Below, one piece after another: positions 41,797 through 49,298 of a stretch of 64,000 nt of DNA; the stretch's first letter is position 1, and the number at the start of each line of letters is the position of its first letter. The stretch is from VRUE01 sp047519745 (lineage in GTDB: Bacteria > Actinomycetota > Thermoleophilia > Solirubrobacterales > 70-9), in the NCBI GenBank assembly GCA_047519745.1, contig JAPVSJ010000109.1, forward strand, positions 1 to 64,000, given 5' to 3'. A program made the position numbers and the translations under genes. The notes below the pieces were generated by a model. The model had not been told where the DNA came from. It searched no databases and saw nothing but the letters and a program-made list of their open reading frames with translations.

Positions 41797-43127
41797 TACG
41801 CGGGGCGCGTTTGGGGGGACGGCTTGAGGGCGCTGGCGATTGCCGCCGCGAGGGGCTTAGCCTCGCGAGCTTGCAAGGTGCTGATCGTGACCCGGATGGC
41901 TGGGCTGGCTTGTAGGCGGAAGGGGGCTCCTGGCGCTACCGACCAGCCCTGCTCTCGGAGAGCTTGAATGACTCCGGTCTCGTCGGGGACTGGGATCCAT
42001 ACGTTCAGACCGCTCGAAGCCTCGGCTTCGATGCCATGCTTTGAGAGCGCTGAGGCGAAAGCTTCGCGGCGCTTACTGTAGGTCGCGGTGGCTTTCTCCA
42101 GGTTGCGGGTGGTCTTTGGGTCTGCCCAGAGCGTGGCCGCGGTGCGCTGGAGTAGGTGGCTTACCCAGCCGGGGCCTACCGCTTGGCGGCCGCGGACTCT
42201 GTTGATCGTCTGGGGGTCGCCTGCCAGGACCGCCAGGCGGAGGTCGGGGCCTAGGGACTTGGCCAGCGAGCGGGCTGCGGCCCAGCGCTTACGGCCCGCG
42301 GTCAGGGTCAGCCGGGGGGAGCCGGCGATCGGTCCGAGGTGGTCGTCCTCCAGGACCATCGCCTCCGGGTGTCGGTCGAGGACGCGCTTCAGCTCCGCGG
42401 CGCGCTCCTCGTCGAGCGAGGCGCCGGTCGGGTTCTGGCCGCGCGGGTTGAGCACGACCGCGTCGACGCCCTCGGCGAGAGCTTCGGCGAGGGCCGCCGG
42501 CAGCATGCCCTTGGCGTCGATTGCAACCGGGCGAAGCGCGAGTCCCAGCGTGCGCAGCAGATCGAAGAGCCCGGCAAAGCCCGGGTCTTCGACGGCGACC
42601 ACGTCTCCCTGTCGCAGCTGCGCCTGCAGGGCACGCTCGATCCCGTCGAGGGCGCCGCTGACCACGGCGAGGTCCCCGGCGGCGATCCCGGCCTCGCCGA
42701 GCTCGATCCGGGCCAGCTCGAGCAGCTGGGGGTCGGCTGGGTCGCCGCCGTAGAGCTGGCGCGGCGGCTCGATCCGGCGCAGGACCGGAGCCAGGTCGGG
42801 CAGCAGCGCCGGGTCGGGGTTGCCGCTGGCCAGGTCGCGGACCCCCGCCGGGGCCCACGCACCCTGCCACGCCCCGGCGACCGGCGGTCGCCAGCTCACC
42901 TGGGCGCCGCTGCGCGATCGCGTCACGACGAGCCCGCGCGAGCGCAGGTCCTTGAACGCAGCAGCCACGGTCGTCGGGCTGACGCCGAGCTCGCTCGCGA
43001 GCGCTCGCACCGCCGGCAGCGGAGCGCCTGGGCACAACGCGCCCTCCTCTATGCCGCGCTCGATGCTGGCGGCGATCTCTGCGGCGCCGTCGCCGCTGAT
43101 TCGATACTGTGTCACCTCAAAAGGCAC
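41796..43127 (-). CDS. MocR-type GntR regulator / PLP aminotransferase-fold
   Basis: 443 residues. GTG 43127 is chosen because TACAGT (43139-43134) ends 6 bp upstream (leaderless); longer frames reach to 43187. N-terminal GntR winged helix (SIERGIEEGALCPGAPLPAVRALASELGVSPTTVAAAFKDLRSRGLV), then a fold-I aminotransferase domain: NPDPALLPDL, VSGALDGIERAL, VLNPRGQNPTGASLDEERA, LEDDHLGPIAG and AARSLAKSLGPDLRLAVLAG (PLP lysine in SLAKSLGPDLR). MocR proteins such as PdxR sense PLP. It is divergent from a PNPOx-fold gene, its probable target. Confidence 0.87.
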   Translation of the reverse strand: MPFEVTQYRISGDGAAEIAASIERGIEEGALCPGAPLPAVRALASELGVSPTTVAAAFKDLRSRGLVVTRSRSGAQVSWRPPVAGAWQGAWAPAGVRDLASGNPDPALLPDLAPVLRRIEPPRQLYGGDPADPQLLELARIELGEAGIAAGDLAVVSGALDGIERALQAQLRQGDVVAVEDPGFAGLFDLLRTLGLALRPVAIDAKGMLPAALAEALAEGVDAVVLNPRGQNPTGASLDEERAAELKRVLDRHPEAMVLEDDHLGPIAGSPRLTLTAGRKRWAAARSLAKSLGPDLRLAVLAGDPQTINRVRGRQAVGPGWVSHLLQRTAATLWADPKTTRNLEKATATYSKRREAFASALSKHGIEAEASSGLNVWIPVPDETGVIQALREQGWSVAPGAPFRLQASPAIRVTISTLQAREAKPLAAAIASALKPSPQTRPA

Positions 43128-43153
43128 ATCTGTACTGTAACAGAATTCAGGAG
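43125..43153. promoter_or_regulatory. MocR / PNPOx divergent promoter-operator
   Basis: CTGTA occurs twice in direct repeat (about 43130-43140), as CTGTACTGTAACAG, the second part being a small palindrome CTGTAACAG. MocR/PdxR regulators often use direct repeats. The -10 of the regulator gene overlaps it. AGGAGA at 43149-43154 is the ribosome site of the divergent gene. Confidence 0.5.
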
Positions 43154-43158
43154 ACACG

Positions 43159-43809
43159 ATGGCAACGAAGCCGAGGACCAGGGTCACGAGGATGCCCAGC
43201 CGCGCCGACTACGAGCGCGAGACGATCGAGGCGATCCTCGACGAGGCGCTCGTCTCCCACGTCGGCACGGTCTCCCCCGAGGGCCATCCGGTCGTCATTC
43301 CCACCCTGCACGCCCGGGCCGGAGATTGGCTCTACATCCACGGCTCGGCGGCAAGCCCGACCCTGCGCCGCGCCGAGCAGGCCGAGATCTGCCTGACCGC
43401 GACCCTGCTCGACGGCCTCGTCCTCGCCCGCTCGGCCGTCCACCACTCGGTCAACTACCGCTCCGTCGTCGTCTTCGGCCAGGCAGAGAAGATCGACTCG
43501 ACCGCCGACAAAAGCGAGGCGCTCCGAGCCTTCACCGAAAAGCTGATCCCGGGCCGCTGGGGCGACGCCCGCCTGCCCACCGAGAAGGAGCTGCGTGCGG
43601 TCGGGGTGCTGCGGCTGCCACTGGACGAGGCTTCAGCCAAGGTACGAACCGGTGGCCCGCTGGACGACGAGGAGGACTACAAGCTGCCCGTCTGGGCGGG
43701 CACCGTCGACCTGCGCATCACCGCCAGCTCCCCAAAGCCCGACAGCCGCCTCCTACCTGACGTGAAATGTCCCAGCTATGTCACGAAGCTCACCCGCGCC
43801 CGGGCTTGA
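43159..43809 (+). CDS. Pyridoxamine 5'-phosphate oxidase-family (FMN-binding split barrel) protein
   Basis: 216 residues. TRMPSRADYERETIEAILDEALVSHVGTVSPEGHPVVIPTLHARAGDWLYIHGSAASP, then HHSVNYRSVVVFGQAEKI and LRLPLDEASAKVRTGGP..DDEEDYKLPVWAGTVDL, typical of the PNPOx-like/NimA-like group that reads 'HSVNYRSV'. Such proteins bind FMN, or heme/F420 in relatives; the substrate is unknown. ATG with an AGGAGA site. It is probably regulated by the divergent MocR protein, which would fit vitamin B6 metabolism. It ends at the start of the second MITE-like copy. Confidence 0.85.
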   Translation: MATKPRTRVTRMPSRADYERETIEAILDEALVSHVGTVSPEGHPVVIPTLHARAGDWLYIHGSAASPTLRRAEQAEICLTATLLDGLVLARSAVHHSVNYRSVVVFGQAEKIDSTADKSEALRAFTEKLIPGRWGDARLPTEKELRAVGVLRLPLDEASAKVRTGGPLDDEEDYKLPVWAGTVDLRITASSPKPDSRLLPDVKCPSYVTKLTRARA

Positions 43810-43924
43810 GAGCCCATCCGGTAGGGCTGGAACGTCTTGTACTTTTTCGGTGTCGGCTCCGGGCGCCAGCCCACAGGCGATCCACCGAAAGAAGTTAAGT
43901 GGAAGCCCTACCGGGTGGGCTCTC
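43808..43924. mobile_element. MITE-like palindromic element, copy 2 (117 bp)
   Basis: Inverted copy of the element at 41684-41796: arms GAGAGCCCATCCGGTAGGGCT-type at 43808-43828 and 43904-43924, with the same internal hairpin (ccaGCCCACAGGCG region). It overlaps the stop codons of two convergent genes (43807-43809 and 43923-43925), so it may also serve as a bidirectional terminator. Confidence 0.75.
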
Positions 43925-45134
43925 AATACCCAGCCGGGTGACGAGCAATAAACCCTTCCGGGGAGTCCACGAGTTCCGGGTGCCAGCGCGGCCCCGGACC
44001 ACCGACGGTGTCGAAAGCGAGGCCGGCGATGATCATCCAGGCGTGTTCGGCGTTGGCGTAGACGGTGATCCACTGGCCGGGGCCGGGGTCGCCCCAGGTC
44101 TCCAGCCCGGTCGAGTCGAGCGGGCTGGAGAGGAAGCCGCCGCCGTTGAGGGCGAAGCTGACTGCGCCCGAGCAGTCGTAGCCTTCAGATTCGAAGGAGC
44201 CGTGACCGCCGCCCCAGATGTAGGGGGTGGTGGCGATCGAGTTGGCGGCTTCGATCGCCGCCTGCACCGCGGGTGGCGCCGCGCTCGGCACGCTCGCCTG
44301 GCTTTCGGAGATGAATTCGGCGCTCTCGCCCGGCGTCAGCGGCGCCGGCGTCCCGGTCGAGACCGGCGCACCGGCGCTGGCGAGCTGTTCTGAGATCGCC
44401 GAGAGGTTGTCGCTGAGCGCCTGTTCGCGCGACTCGAGCGATTCGAGCTCCGCCTGGCGCTGCGCCTGGGCTTCCTTCAGGTCGGCAAAGCGTGCCGCCG
44501 CTTCGGCCCGCGCATCGGCCGCTTCGTGCTCCTTGGCGGCGATTTCGTCGCGCGCGGCCTTCAGCTGCAGGCGGATCGCGGCCATCCGCTTGACCGCCGC
44601 CTTGGCTTCGTTGCGCAATCCCTTGACGCGATCGGCGACCGAGTTGTCGTAGTCCTGAACCCGGCTGAGATATTCGGCGCGGGCGCTGGCCTGCGACCAG
44701 GTCTCCGATTCGAGCACGACGCTGAGCACGTCGGGGCTGCCCGCCTCATACATCGAGACGAGCCTTTGGCGCAGCATGCCGAGGGCTCGCTGCAGGCGGG
44801 CGCGGATCAGCGCCAGCCGGTGCTTCTCGGCCTTCAGCTTGGCGGTGGCGCTGTCCAGTTCGCCCTGCTTTTCTTCGAGTTCCCCCTCGAGCGCCTGCTG
44901 TTCCTGGCGCAGCCGCGAGACTTCGCCGAGCATCGAGTCGATCGCCTTGTTCTGTTCTTCGATCGTCGCCGAGAGCGCGCTCGAGCTTTCGTGGACATGG
45001 TCGAGCTTGCCCTGGGTCGAGTCGAGCTTTTCGCTCAGGGTCTTGGCCGGCGCGCTCGCGACGAGGCAGAGCACGATCAGCAGCAGGGTGGCCGGGAGCA
45101 ACAGCCACCGGGAGGTACCGGCAGGAGGACGCAT
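43923..45134 (-). CDS. Secreted NlpC/P60 peptidoglycan hydrolase with coiled coil
   Basis: 403 residues. The signal peptide spans about residues 1-30 (LLLPATLLLIVLCLVASAPAKT). Two long coiled-coil blocks (about 32-120 and 165-255) resemble PcsB/RipA-type cell-division hydrolases. The C-terminal NlpC/P60 domain has the catalytic Cys in GYDCSGAVSFAL, the His in NAEHAWMIIAG and a further polar residue near WHPEL. Expected to cut peptidoglycan stem peptides under control of a partner that binds the coiled coil (FtsEX-like). Stand-alone, convergent with the PNPOx gene across the palindromic element. Confidence 0.88.
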   Translation of the reverse strand: MRPPAGTSRWLLLPATLLLIVLCLVASAPAKTLSEKLDSTQGKLDHVHESSSALSATIEEQNKAIDSMLGEVSRLRQEQQALEGELEEKQGELDSATAKLKAEKHRLALIRARLQRALGMLRQRLVSMYEAGSPDVLSVVLESETWSQASARAEYLSRVQDYDNSVADRVKGLRNEAKAAVKRMAAIRLQLKAARDEIAAKEHEAADARAEAAARFADLKEAQAQRQAELESLESREQALSDNLSAISEQLASAGAPVSTGTPAPLTPGESAEFISESQASVPSAAPPAVQAAIEAANSIATTPYIWGGGHGSFESEGYDCSGAVSFALNGGGFLSSPLDSTGLETWGDPGPGQWITVYANAEHAWMIIAGLAFDTVGGPGPRWHPELVDSPEGFIARHPAGY

Positions 45135-45227
45135 CGGCGGCGCACGCTAACGAAGTCGCCTAAAGATTGTTAGGAGTTGCTCACAACTTGCAACTCCTCT
45201 TGCAGAATTGCGGGACTTGCAGGAGAA

Positions 45228-45257
45228 ACCGCCGCCGCACCGAGGCACGGCGGCGGT
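45228..45257 (-). terminator. Terminator of the SHOCT gene
   Basis: 10-bp perfect stem (45228-45237 with 45248-45257, GC-rich), followed on the minus strand by TTTCTCC. It lies 10 bp after the stop of the SHOCT-domain gene. Confidence 0.6.
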
Positions 45258-45267
45258 CAGAATCGAG

Positions 45268-45663
45268 CTAGGCGAGCAGCTTCGCCTTGGCCTTGTCGAA
45301 CTCCTCGTTCGAGAGCGCGCCCTTTTCCTTCAGCTCGTTGAGCTTGTGCAGTTCGTCCGCGGGCGAGCCACCGTGGGCCTGCTCGCGCACGTAGGTATCG
45401 AAATGCTGTTTCGCCTCCGCCTGCGCCTTGATCGCCCGTTCGCGCATGCCGGCGCCGCGAGCGATCAGGTAGATCAGCGCGGTGAGGAACGGGATGAAGA
45501 CGAGGAACAGCACCCAGGCGGCCTTGGCCCAGCCGGAGAGCGCGTGGTCACGGAAGAGGTCGGTGAGGATCGTGATCAGGATCCAGATCCAGATGACGAA
45601 GAAGAACACCTCGAAGGCGACGAGGAGCGCTTCGCCGAAATTGATATCCGCAAACGGCAGCAA
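45268..45663 (-). CDS. PLDc_N / SHOCT-domain membrane protein
   Basis: 131 residues. Two TM helices (about 13-35 and 46-68) form a PLDc_N-type hairpin (FFFVIWIWILITILTDLFRD ... WVLFLVFIPFLTALIYLIARG). The last 30 residues form a SHOCT helix pair (ELHKLNELKEKGALSNEEFDKAKAKLL), a short oligomerisation module. Common in actinobacteria; function unknown, with roles in membrane stress suggested. Monocistronic, with a terminator downstream. Confidence 0.87.
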   Translation of the reverse strand: MLPFADINFGEALLVAFEVFFFVIWIWILITILTDLFRDHALSGWAKAAWVLFLVFIPFLTALIYLIARGAGMRERAIKAQAEAKQHFDTYVREQAHGGSPADELHKLNELKEKGALSNEEFDKAKAKLLA

Positions 45664-45740
45664 GGGTGGTTCCTTTCGGTCGGTGATGCGGCAGGCGCCG
45701 CAGATCGGGTGTTTCGCACGTTAGAGCCGACTCCTGCCGT

Positions 45741-46490
45741 CTACATCCGTGAAATCCCGAAAAGGACCGCAGCGACGGCGGTCGCGAGGTTGAGGCTGGA
45801 GACGCCCTCGCGCATCGGGATGCCGAGACGGACATCGGCGCGGCCGAGCAGCTCGTCGCTGAGGCCGTATCGCTCGGTGCCGAAGGCGAGGATCGCGCGC
45901 GGCGGCAGATCGGCTGGGTGGAGATCCTCACCACCGGGGTCGATCGCGACGAGCGGCCGGTCGCTCGCCGGCAGCTTCTCGACCCCGACCACCGGCAGGG
46001 CGAAGTGGAGCCCGGCCGCGCCGCGCAGCGCGTCGGGATGCCAGGGATCGTTGGGACCGGTGGTCAACACTCCGGCCGCGTCGGCGGCGGCGGCGACCCG
46101 CACACAGGCTCCCATGTTGCCCATCGTGCGCGGGTCCTCGAGCAGGACGATGGGGGCCCGCGCCTGTCCGGCGAGCACCGCGACCAAATCGATCGCCGGT
46201 CGAGAGGCGATCGCGACGACGCCGGTGCGAGGCGCCTGCGGCACAAGCTCGGCGATCAGCTCCGCCGAGACCGGGGAGGCGCGCTCGGCGAGCGTGCTGG
46301 CCAGGTCGGGGGCCAGCTCGCCGGCCAGCTCGCGCAGCTCGGCGGGGTCGGCGGCAACCGCCTCGAGCACCTCGGCGCCGAAGCGCAGCGCGTGCTTGAG
46401 GACATGAAACCCCTCGAGCACGGCGAGCTGCGGATCGCGCCGTGCCGTGCGGTAGCGCCGGATCAGCGCCTGTTCCTCAGCGGTGCTCAC
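45741..46490 (-). CDS. TrmH/SpoU-family RNA 2'-O-methyltransferase
   Basis: 249 residues from the GTG at 46490 (an ATG 81 bp upstream extends the frame but codes for an unlikely basic, Ser-rich leader). The three SPOUT motifs are complete: LLEDPRTMGNMGACVRVAAAAD (motif 1), ILAFGTERYGLSDELL (motif 2), LGIPMREGVSSLNLATAVAAVLF (motif 3). The family methylates ribose in 23S rRNA or tRNA with SAM. The N-terminal part before motif 1 resembles the substrate-binding SpoU_sub_bind type. Monocistronic. Confidence 0.87.
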   Translation of the reverse strand: MSTAEEQALIRRYRTARRDPQLAVLEGFHVLKHALRFGAEVLEAVAADPAELRELAGELAPDLASTLAERASPVSAELIAELVPQAPRTGVVAIASRPAIDLVAVLAGQARAPIVLLEDPRTMGNMGACVRVAAAADAAGVLTTGPNDPWHPDALRGAAGLHFALPVVGVEKLPASDRPLVAIDPGGEDLHPADLPPRAILAFGTERYGLSDELLGRADVRLGIPMREGVSSLNLATAVAAVLFGISRM

Positions 46491-46570
46491 CCCGGCATGA
46501 TGACCCGATCGGGAGAGCGCCGCGGTCGAGCTGCGGCTTTTCCCCGATGGCCGGACACGCGCACGTCGCA

Positions 46571-46624
46571 ATGATCAGACGAGTGGAACTGCTGGTCGGT
46601 TACGACGGAAGCGAGGGTGCGTGA
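46571..46624 (+). pseudogene. N-terminal fragment of a universal stress protein
   Basis: ATG 46571 opens an 18-codon frame (MIRRVELLVGYDGSEGA*) that looks exactly like the first strand and P-loop of a Usp domain (ILVGYDGSEGA), then stops at TGA 46622-46624. The stop overlaps the start of the alcohol dehydrogenase (GTGATG). A deletion remnant is most likely; alternatively it has become a coupling leader peptide. Confidence 0.5.
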
Positions 46625-47694
46625 TGGAGACGATGAAGGCCGCCGTGTTCGAGGGCCACGAGAAGATCCAGCTGGAGGAGAAGCCGCTGCCGCAGTGCGG
46701 CCCCAGCGACGCGATCGTGAAGATCTCGCTGACGACGATCTGCGGCACCGACGTCCACATCTGGCGCGAGGAGTACCCGGTCGAGCAGGGACGCATCGTC
46801 GGCCACGAGCCGGTCGGCACGATCCACCAGCTCGGCGGCGCCGTGACCGGCTATGAGGTCGGCGAGCGGGTGCTGGTCGGCGCGATCACCCCCTGCGGCA
46901 CCTGCTTCTACTGCCAGTCCCACAACGAGGCCCAGTGCTCGGGCTACGAGGACGACTGGAAGATGATCGGCGGCTGGCAGCTCGGCAACTCGATCGACGG
47001 CGTCCAGGCCGAGTACTTCCGCGTCCCCTACGCACAGGCCAATCTGGCCAAGATCCCCGACGACCTCACCGACGAGCAGTGCGTGCTGCTCGCCGACATC
47101 GCCTCGACGGGCATCTCGGCGGCGGAGACCGCCAACGTGCGGATCGGCCAGACCGTCGCCGTCTTCGCCCAGGGGCCGATCGGCCTCTGCGCGACCGCCG
47201 GGGCGCGGCTGATGGGCGCCTCGCTGGTGATCGGCGTCGACCGGATCGCGGGGCGGCTGGAACTGAGCAAGAAGATGGGCGCCGACGAGACGATCGACTT
47301 CTCCGAAGAAGACCCGATCGCGGCGATCAAGCGGCTGACCGGCGGCCGCGGCGTCGATGTCGCGATCGAGGCGCTGGGCACCCAGCAGACCTTCGAAGCC
47401 TGCCTCGACGCGACCCGGCCGGGCGGGATCGTCTCCAGCCTCGGCGTCTACGGCGGCAAGCTCGAGGTGCCGCTGGAGTCCTTCGTCTACGGCATCGGCG
47501 ACAAGCAGATCCTCACCACCCTCTGCCCCGGTGGCAAGGAGCGGATGCGCAAGCTGATGGAGATGGTGCGCCACGGCCGCCTCGACCTCTCCCCCCTGAT
47601 AACCCACCGCTTCTCGCTTGACCAGATCGAGGAGGCCTACGACCTCTTCGGCAACCAGCGCGAAGGCGTGGTCAAGGTCGGCCTGACGCCATAG
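46621..47694 (+). CDS. Zinc-dependent alcohol dehydrogenase (MDR family)
   Basis: 357 residues (GTG 46621, or ATG 46624 without the first residue). Catalytic zinc: C in TTICGTDVH, the HE pair in VGHEPVG, and D in LLADIASTG. The structural zinc is CGTCFYCQSHNEAQC (four Cys). The NAD(P) fold is VAVFAQGPIGLCATAGARLMGASLVIGVD. The pattern resembles secondary-alcohol (isopropanol) dehydrogenases, with DWKMIGGWQLGNSIDGVQAEYFRVP. The start overlaps the truncated Usp fragment, so translation may be coupled. Confidence 0.9.
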   Translation: MMETMKAAVFEGHEKIQLEEKPLPQCGPSDAIVKISLTTICGTDVHIWREEYPVEQGRIVGHEPVGTIHQLGGAVTGYEVGERVLVGAITPCGTCFYCQSHNEAQCSGYEDDWKMIGGWQLGNSIDGVQAEYFRVPYAQANLAKIPDDLTDEQCVLLADIASTGISAAETANVRIGQTVAVFAQGPIGLCATAGARLMGASLVIGVDRIAGRLELSKKMGADETIDFSEEDPIAAIKRLTGGRGVDVAIEALGTQQTFEACLDATRPGGIVSSLGVYGGKLEVPLESFVYGIGDKQILTTLCPGGKERMRKLMEMVRHGRLDLSPLITHRFSLDQIEEAYDLFGNQREGVVKVGLTP

Positions 47695-47704
47695 ATGTCT
47701 CTTC

Positions 47705-47761
47705 GGTGCCGAGTGGTCGATTGGCCCACGCATACGATGGTAAATCGACCAGTCAGGCACC
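47705..47761 (+). terminator. Large imperfect hairpin after the dehydrogenase
   Basis: GGTGCC plus TGGTCGATT (47705-47722) pair with AATCGACCA plus GGCACC (47743-47761), interrupted by an internal loop. Probably terminates adh transcription; it lies 10 bp after the stop. Confidence 0.5.
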
Positions 47762-47863
47762 CCGCCGACGCGAAGGGCGAGCCCGACAGCCGCATCCACC
47801 TCGCCCCGCGGGCTCAACGACAGACTCGGCCGTGCAAGCCGCGCCCTAGTCGACCACCTCGGG

Positions 47864-48232
47864 TCAAGATCCGCCCGCCGTGCGCCTCTCTCTGCGCATC
47901 GCATGCAGCTCGTCGTAAGCGAGTGACAGGGCCTCGTCCTCGTCAGCTGGCCTCAGGGCAGGCCGTCCATCACCCTTGCGCTCGCGGTGCTTGCAGCCCG
48001 GCCAGCAACAGGGGCGGCGCTGGCCTGCCTCGAGCTCTTCGCTGGTGCGGCGAATGCGCCGTTCCCGGGTGGTCTGTTGTTTGGCATTCTCGACCCAGCA
48101 GATGAACTCGTTGCGGGCAAGGGGCGTGATGTCCCGCCAGGCGTCGAGTGCCTCGGCGCTCGCGATCAGCGCCCTGCGCAGATCCGCGGGCAGTCGATGC
48201 ACAACCCCACCGGACAATCTCGGTCCGCTCAT
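47864..48232 (-). CDS. YdeI/OmpD-associated-family protein
   Basis: 122 residues. HRLPADLRRALIASAEALDAWRDITPLARNEFICWVENAKQQTTRERRIRRTSEELEAGQRRPCCWPGCKHR matches the widespread YdeI-like family (often annotated bacteriocin-protection YdeI/OmpD-associated), including the conserved WI..VE.AK..ETR..RI and PCCWPGC. Molecular function is uncertain. An acidic C-terminal tail follows. Downstream of, and probably co-directional with, the HDAC-fold gene. Confidence 0.8.
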   Translation of the reverse strand: MSGPRLSGGVVHRLPADLRRALIASAEALDAWRDITPLARNEFICWVENAKQQTTRERRIRRTSEELEAGQRRPCCWPGCKHRERKGDGRPALRPADEDEALSLAYDELHAMRRERRTAGGS

Positions 48233-48249
48233 AGGGCCATGGTAGGAGC

Positions 48250-49266
48250 TCAGAGCTGCCAGTAGCGGCCGAGGTGGGAGGCGGCGCGGGAGGTGAAGAT
48301 CGGGTCCGGGGCAACGGACTCCGCCTCCCCCTCGCCGCCCAGCGCCCGCATCGTCTCCTCGACCGACTCGGCGAGGGCCGCGGGGGCGTAACCGCCCTCC
48401 AGCACTGCGCCTAGGGGAACCCGAAGCGACCGGGCCAGCTCGCGCACGTGACAGGCCATGCGGCCGAAGGAGGCCGATTCGAGCCGGCAGCCGGCGAGCG
48501 GGTCGTCGACGTGGGCGTCGAAGCCGGCCGAGACGAGGATCAGCTGCGGCTCGAAGACGGTCGCGATTGGGACTATCGCGTGCTCCAGCAGCGAGAGCCA
48601 GAGGTCCTCTTCGGAGCCGGCCGGCACCGGCAGGTTGATCGTGTAGCCCTCGCCGGGCCCGGAGCCGACGTCGGCGATCGAGCCGCTCCCCGGGTAGATC
48701 CCCTGCTGGTGGATGCCGGCGACGAGGACGTCGCGGCGCTGCCGGAAGGCCTCGACCGTGCCGTTGCCGTGGTGCACGTCCCAGTCGAGGATCAACACGC
48801 GCTCGAGTCCGAGCTCCTCGATCGCCAGCGCCGCCGCGACCGCGACGTTGTCGAAGAGGCAGAAGCCCATCGCCCGATCGGGCTCGGCATGGTGGCCGGA
48901 GGGCCGCACCGCGCAGAACCCGACTTCGGCGTCGCCGGCAAGCAGGGCTCCGGTCATCTCACAGGCGCCACCGGCCGCGTGCAGCGCGGCGCGGAAGGAA
49001 GCCTCGCCGACGACGGTGTCGGGATCGATCGCGCCGCCGCCGGCGGCGCTGAGGTCGCGGATCGACTCGACCAGGCGAGGCGTGTGGACCAGTTCCAACT
49101 GCGCCTCAGTGGCGGCGGGCGCCTCGCGCTGCTCCCAGCCGAGCCAATCGACCGCCTCCAGCCGCGCCTCGAGCGCCTGCAGGCGCTCGGGCGTGTCGGG
49201 GTGCGCCGGCATCCGCACGCGCGGGTCGTGCTCGAGGCAGGCGGGGTGGCTGAGATACAGGCCCAT
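48250..49266 (-). CDS. Histone-deacetylase-family (AcuC/APAH-like) amidohydrolase
   Basis: 338 residues from ATG 49266. A TACAGT hexamer (49279-49274) ends 7 bp upstream, giving leaderless initiation. Zinc and charge-relay residues are present: RPSGHHAEPDRAMGFCLFDNVAVAA, ILDWDVHHGNGTVEAF and VSAGFDAHVDDPLAG. Bacterial members deacetylate acetylpolyamines or proteins such as acetyl-CoA synthetase (AcuC). That matters here because acs and a GNAT/acyl-CoA synthetase lie close by; the divergent neighbour is the latter. Confidence 0.88.
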   Translation of the reverse strand: MGLYLSHPACLEHDPRVRMPAHPDTPERLQALEARLEAVDWLGWEQREAPAATEAQLELVHTPRLVESIRDLSAAGGGAIDPDTVVGEASFRAALHAAGGACEMTGALLAGDAEVGFCAVRPSGHHAEPDRAMGFCLFDNVAVAAALAIEELGLERVLILDWDVHHGNGTVEAFRQRRDVLVAGIHQQGIYPGSGSIADVGSGPGEGYTINLPVPAGSEEDLWLSLLEHAIVPIATVFEPQLILVSAGFDAHVDDPLAGCRLESASFGRMACHVRELARSLRVPLGAVLEGGYAPAALAESVEETMRALGGEGEAESVAPDPIFTSRAASHLGRYWQL

Positions 49267-49298
49267 CGCGCCGACTGTAGAGGGCCTACCATCGGGGC

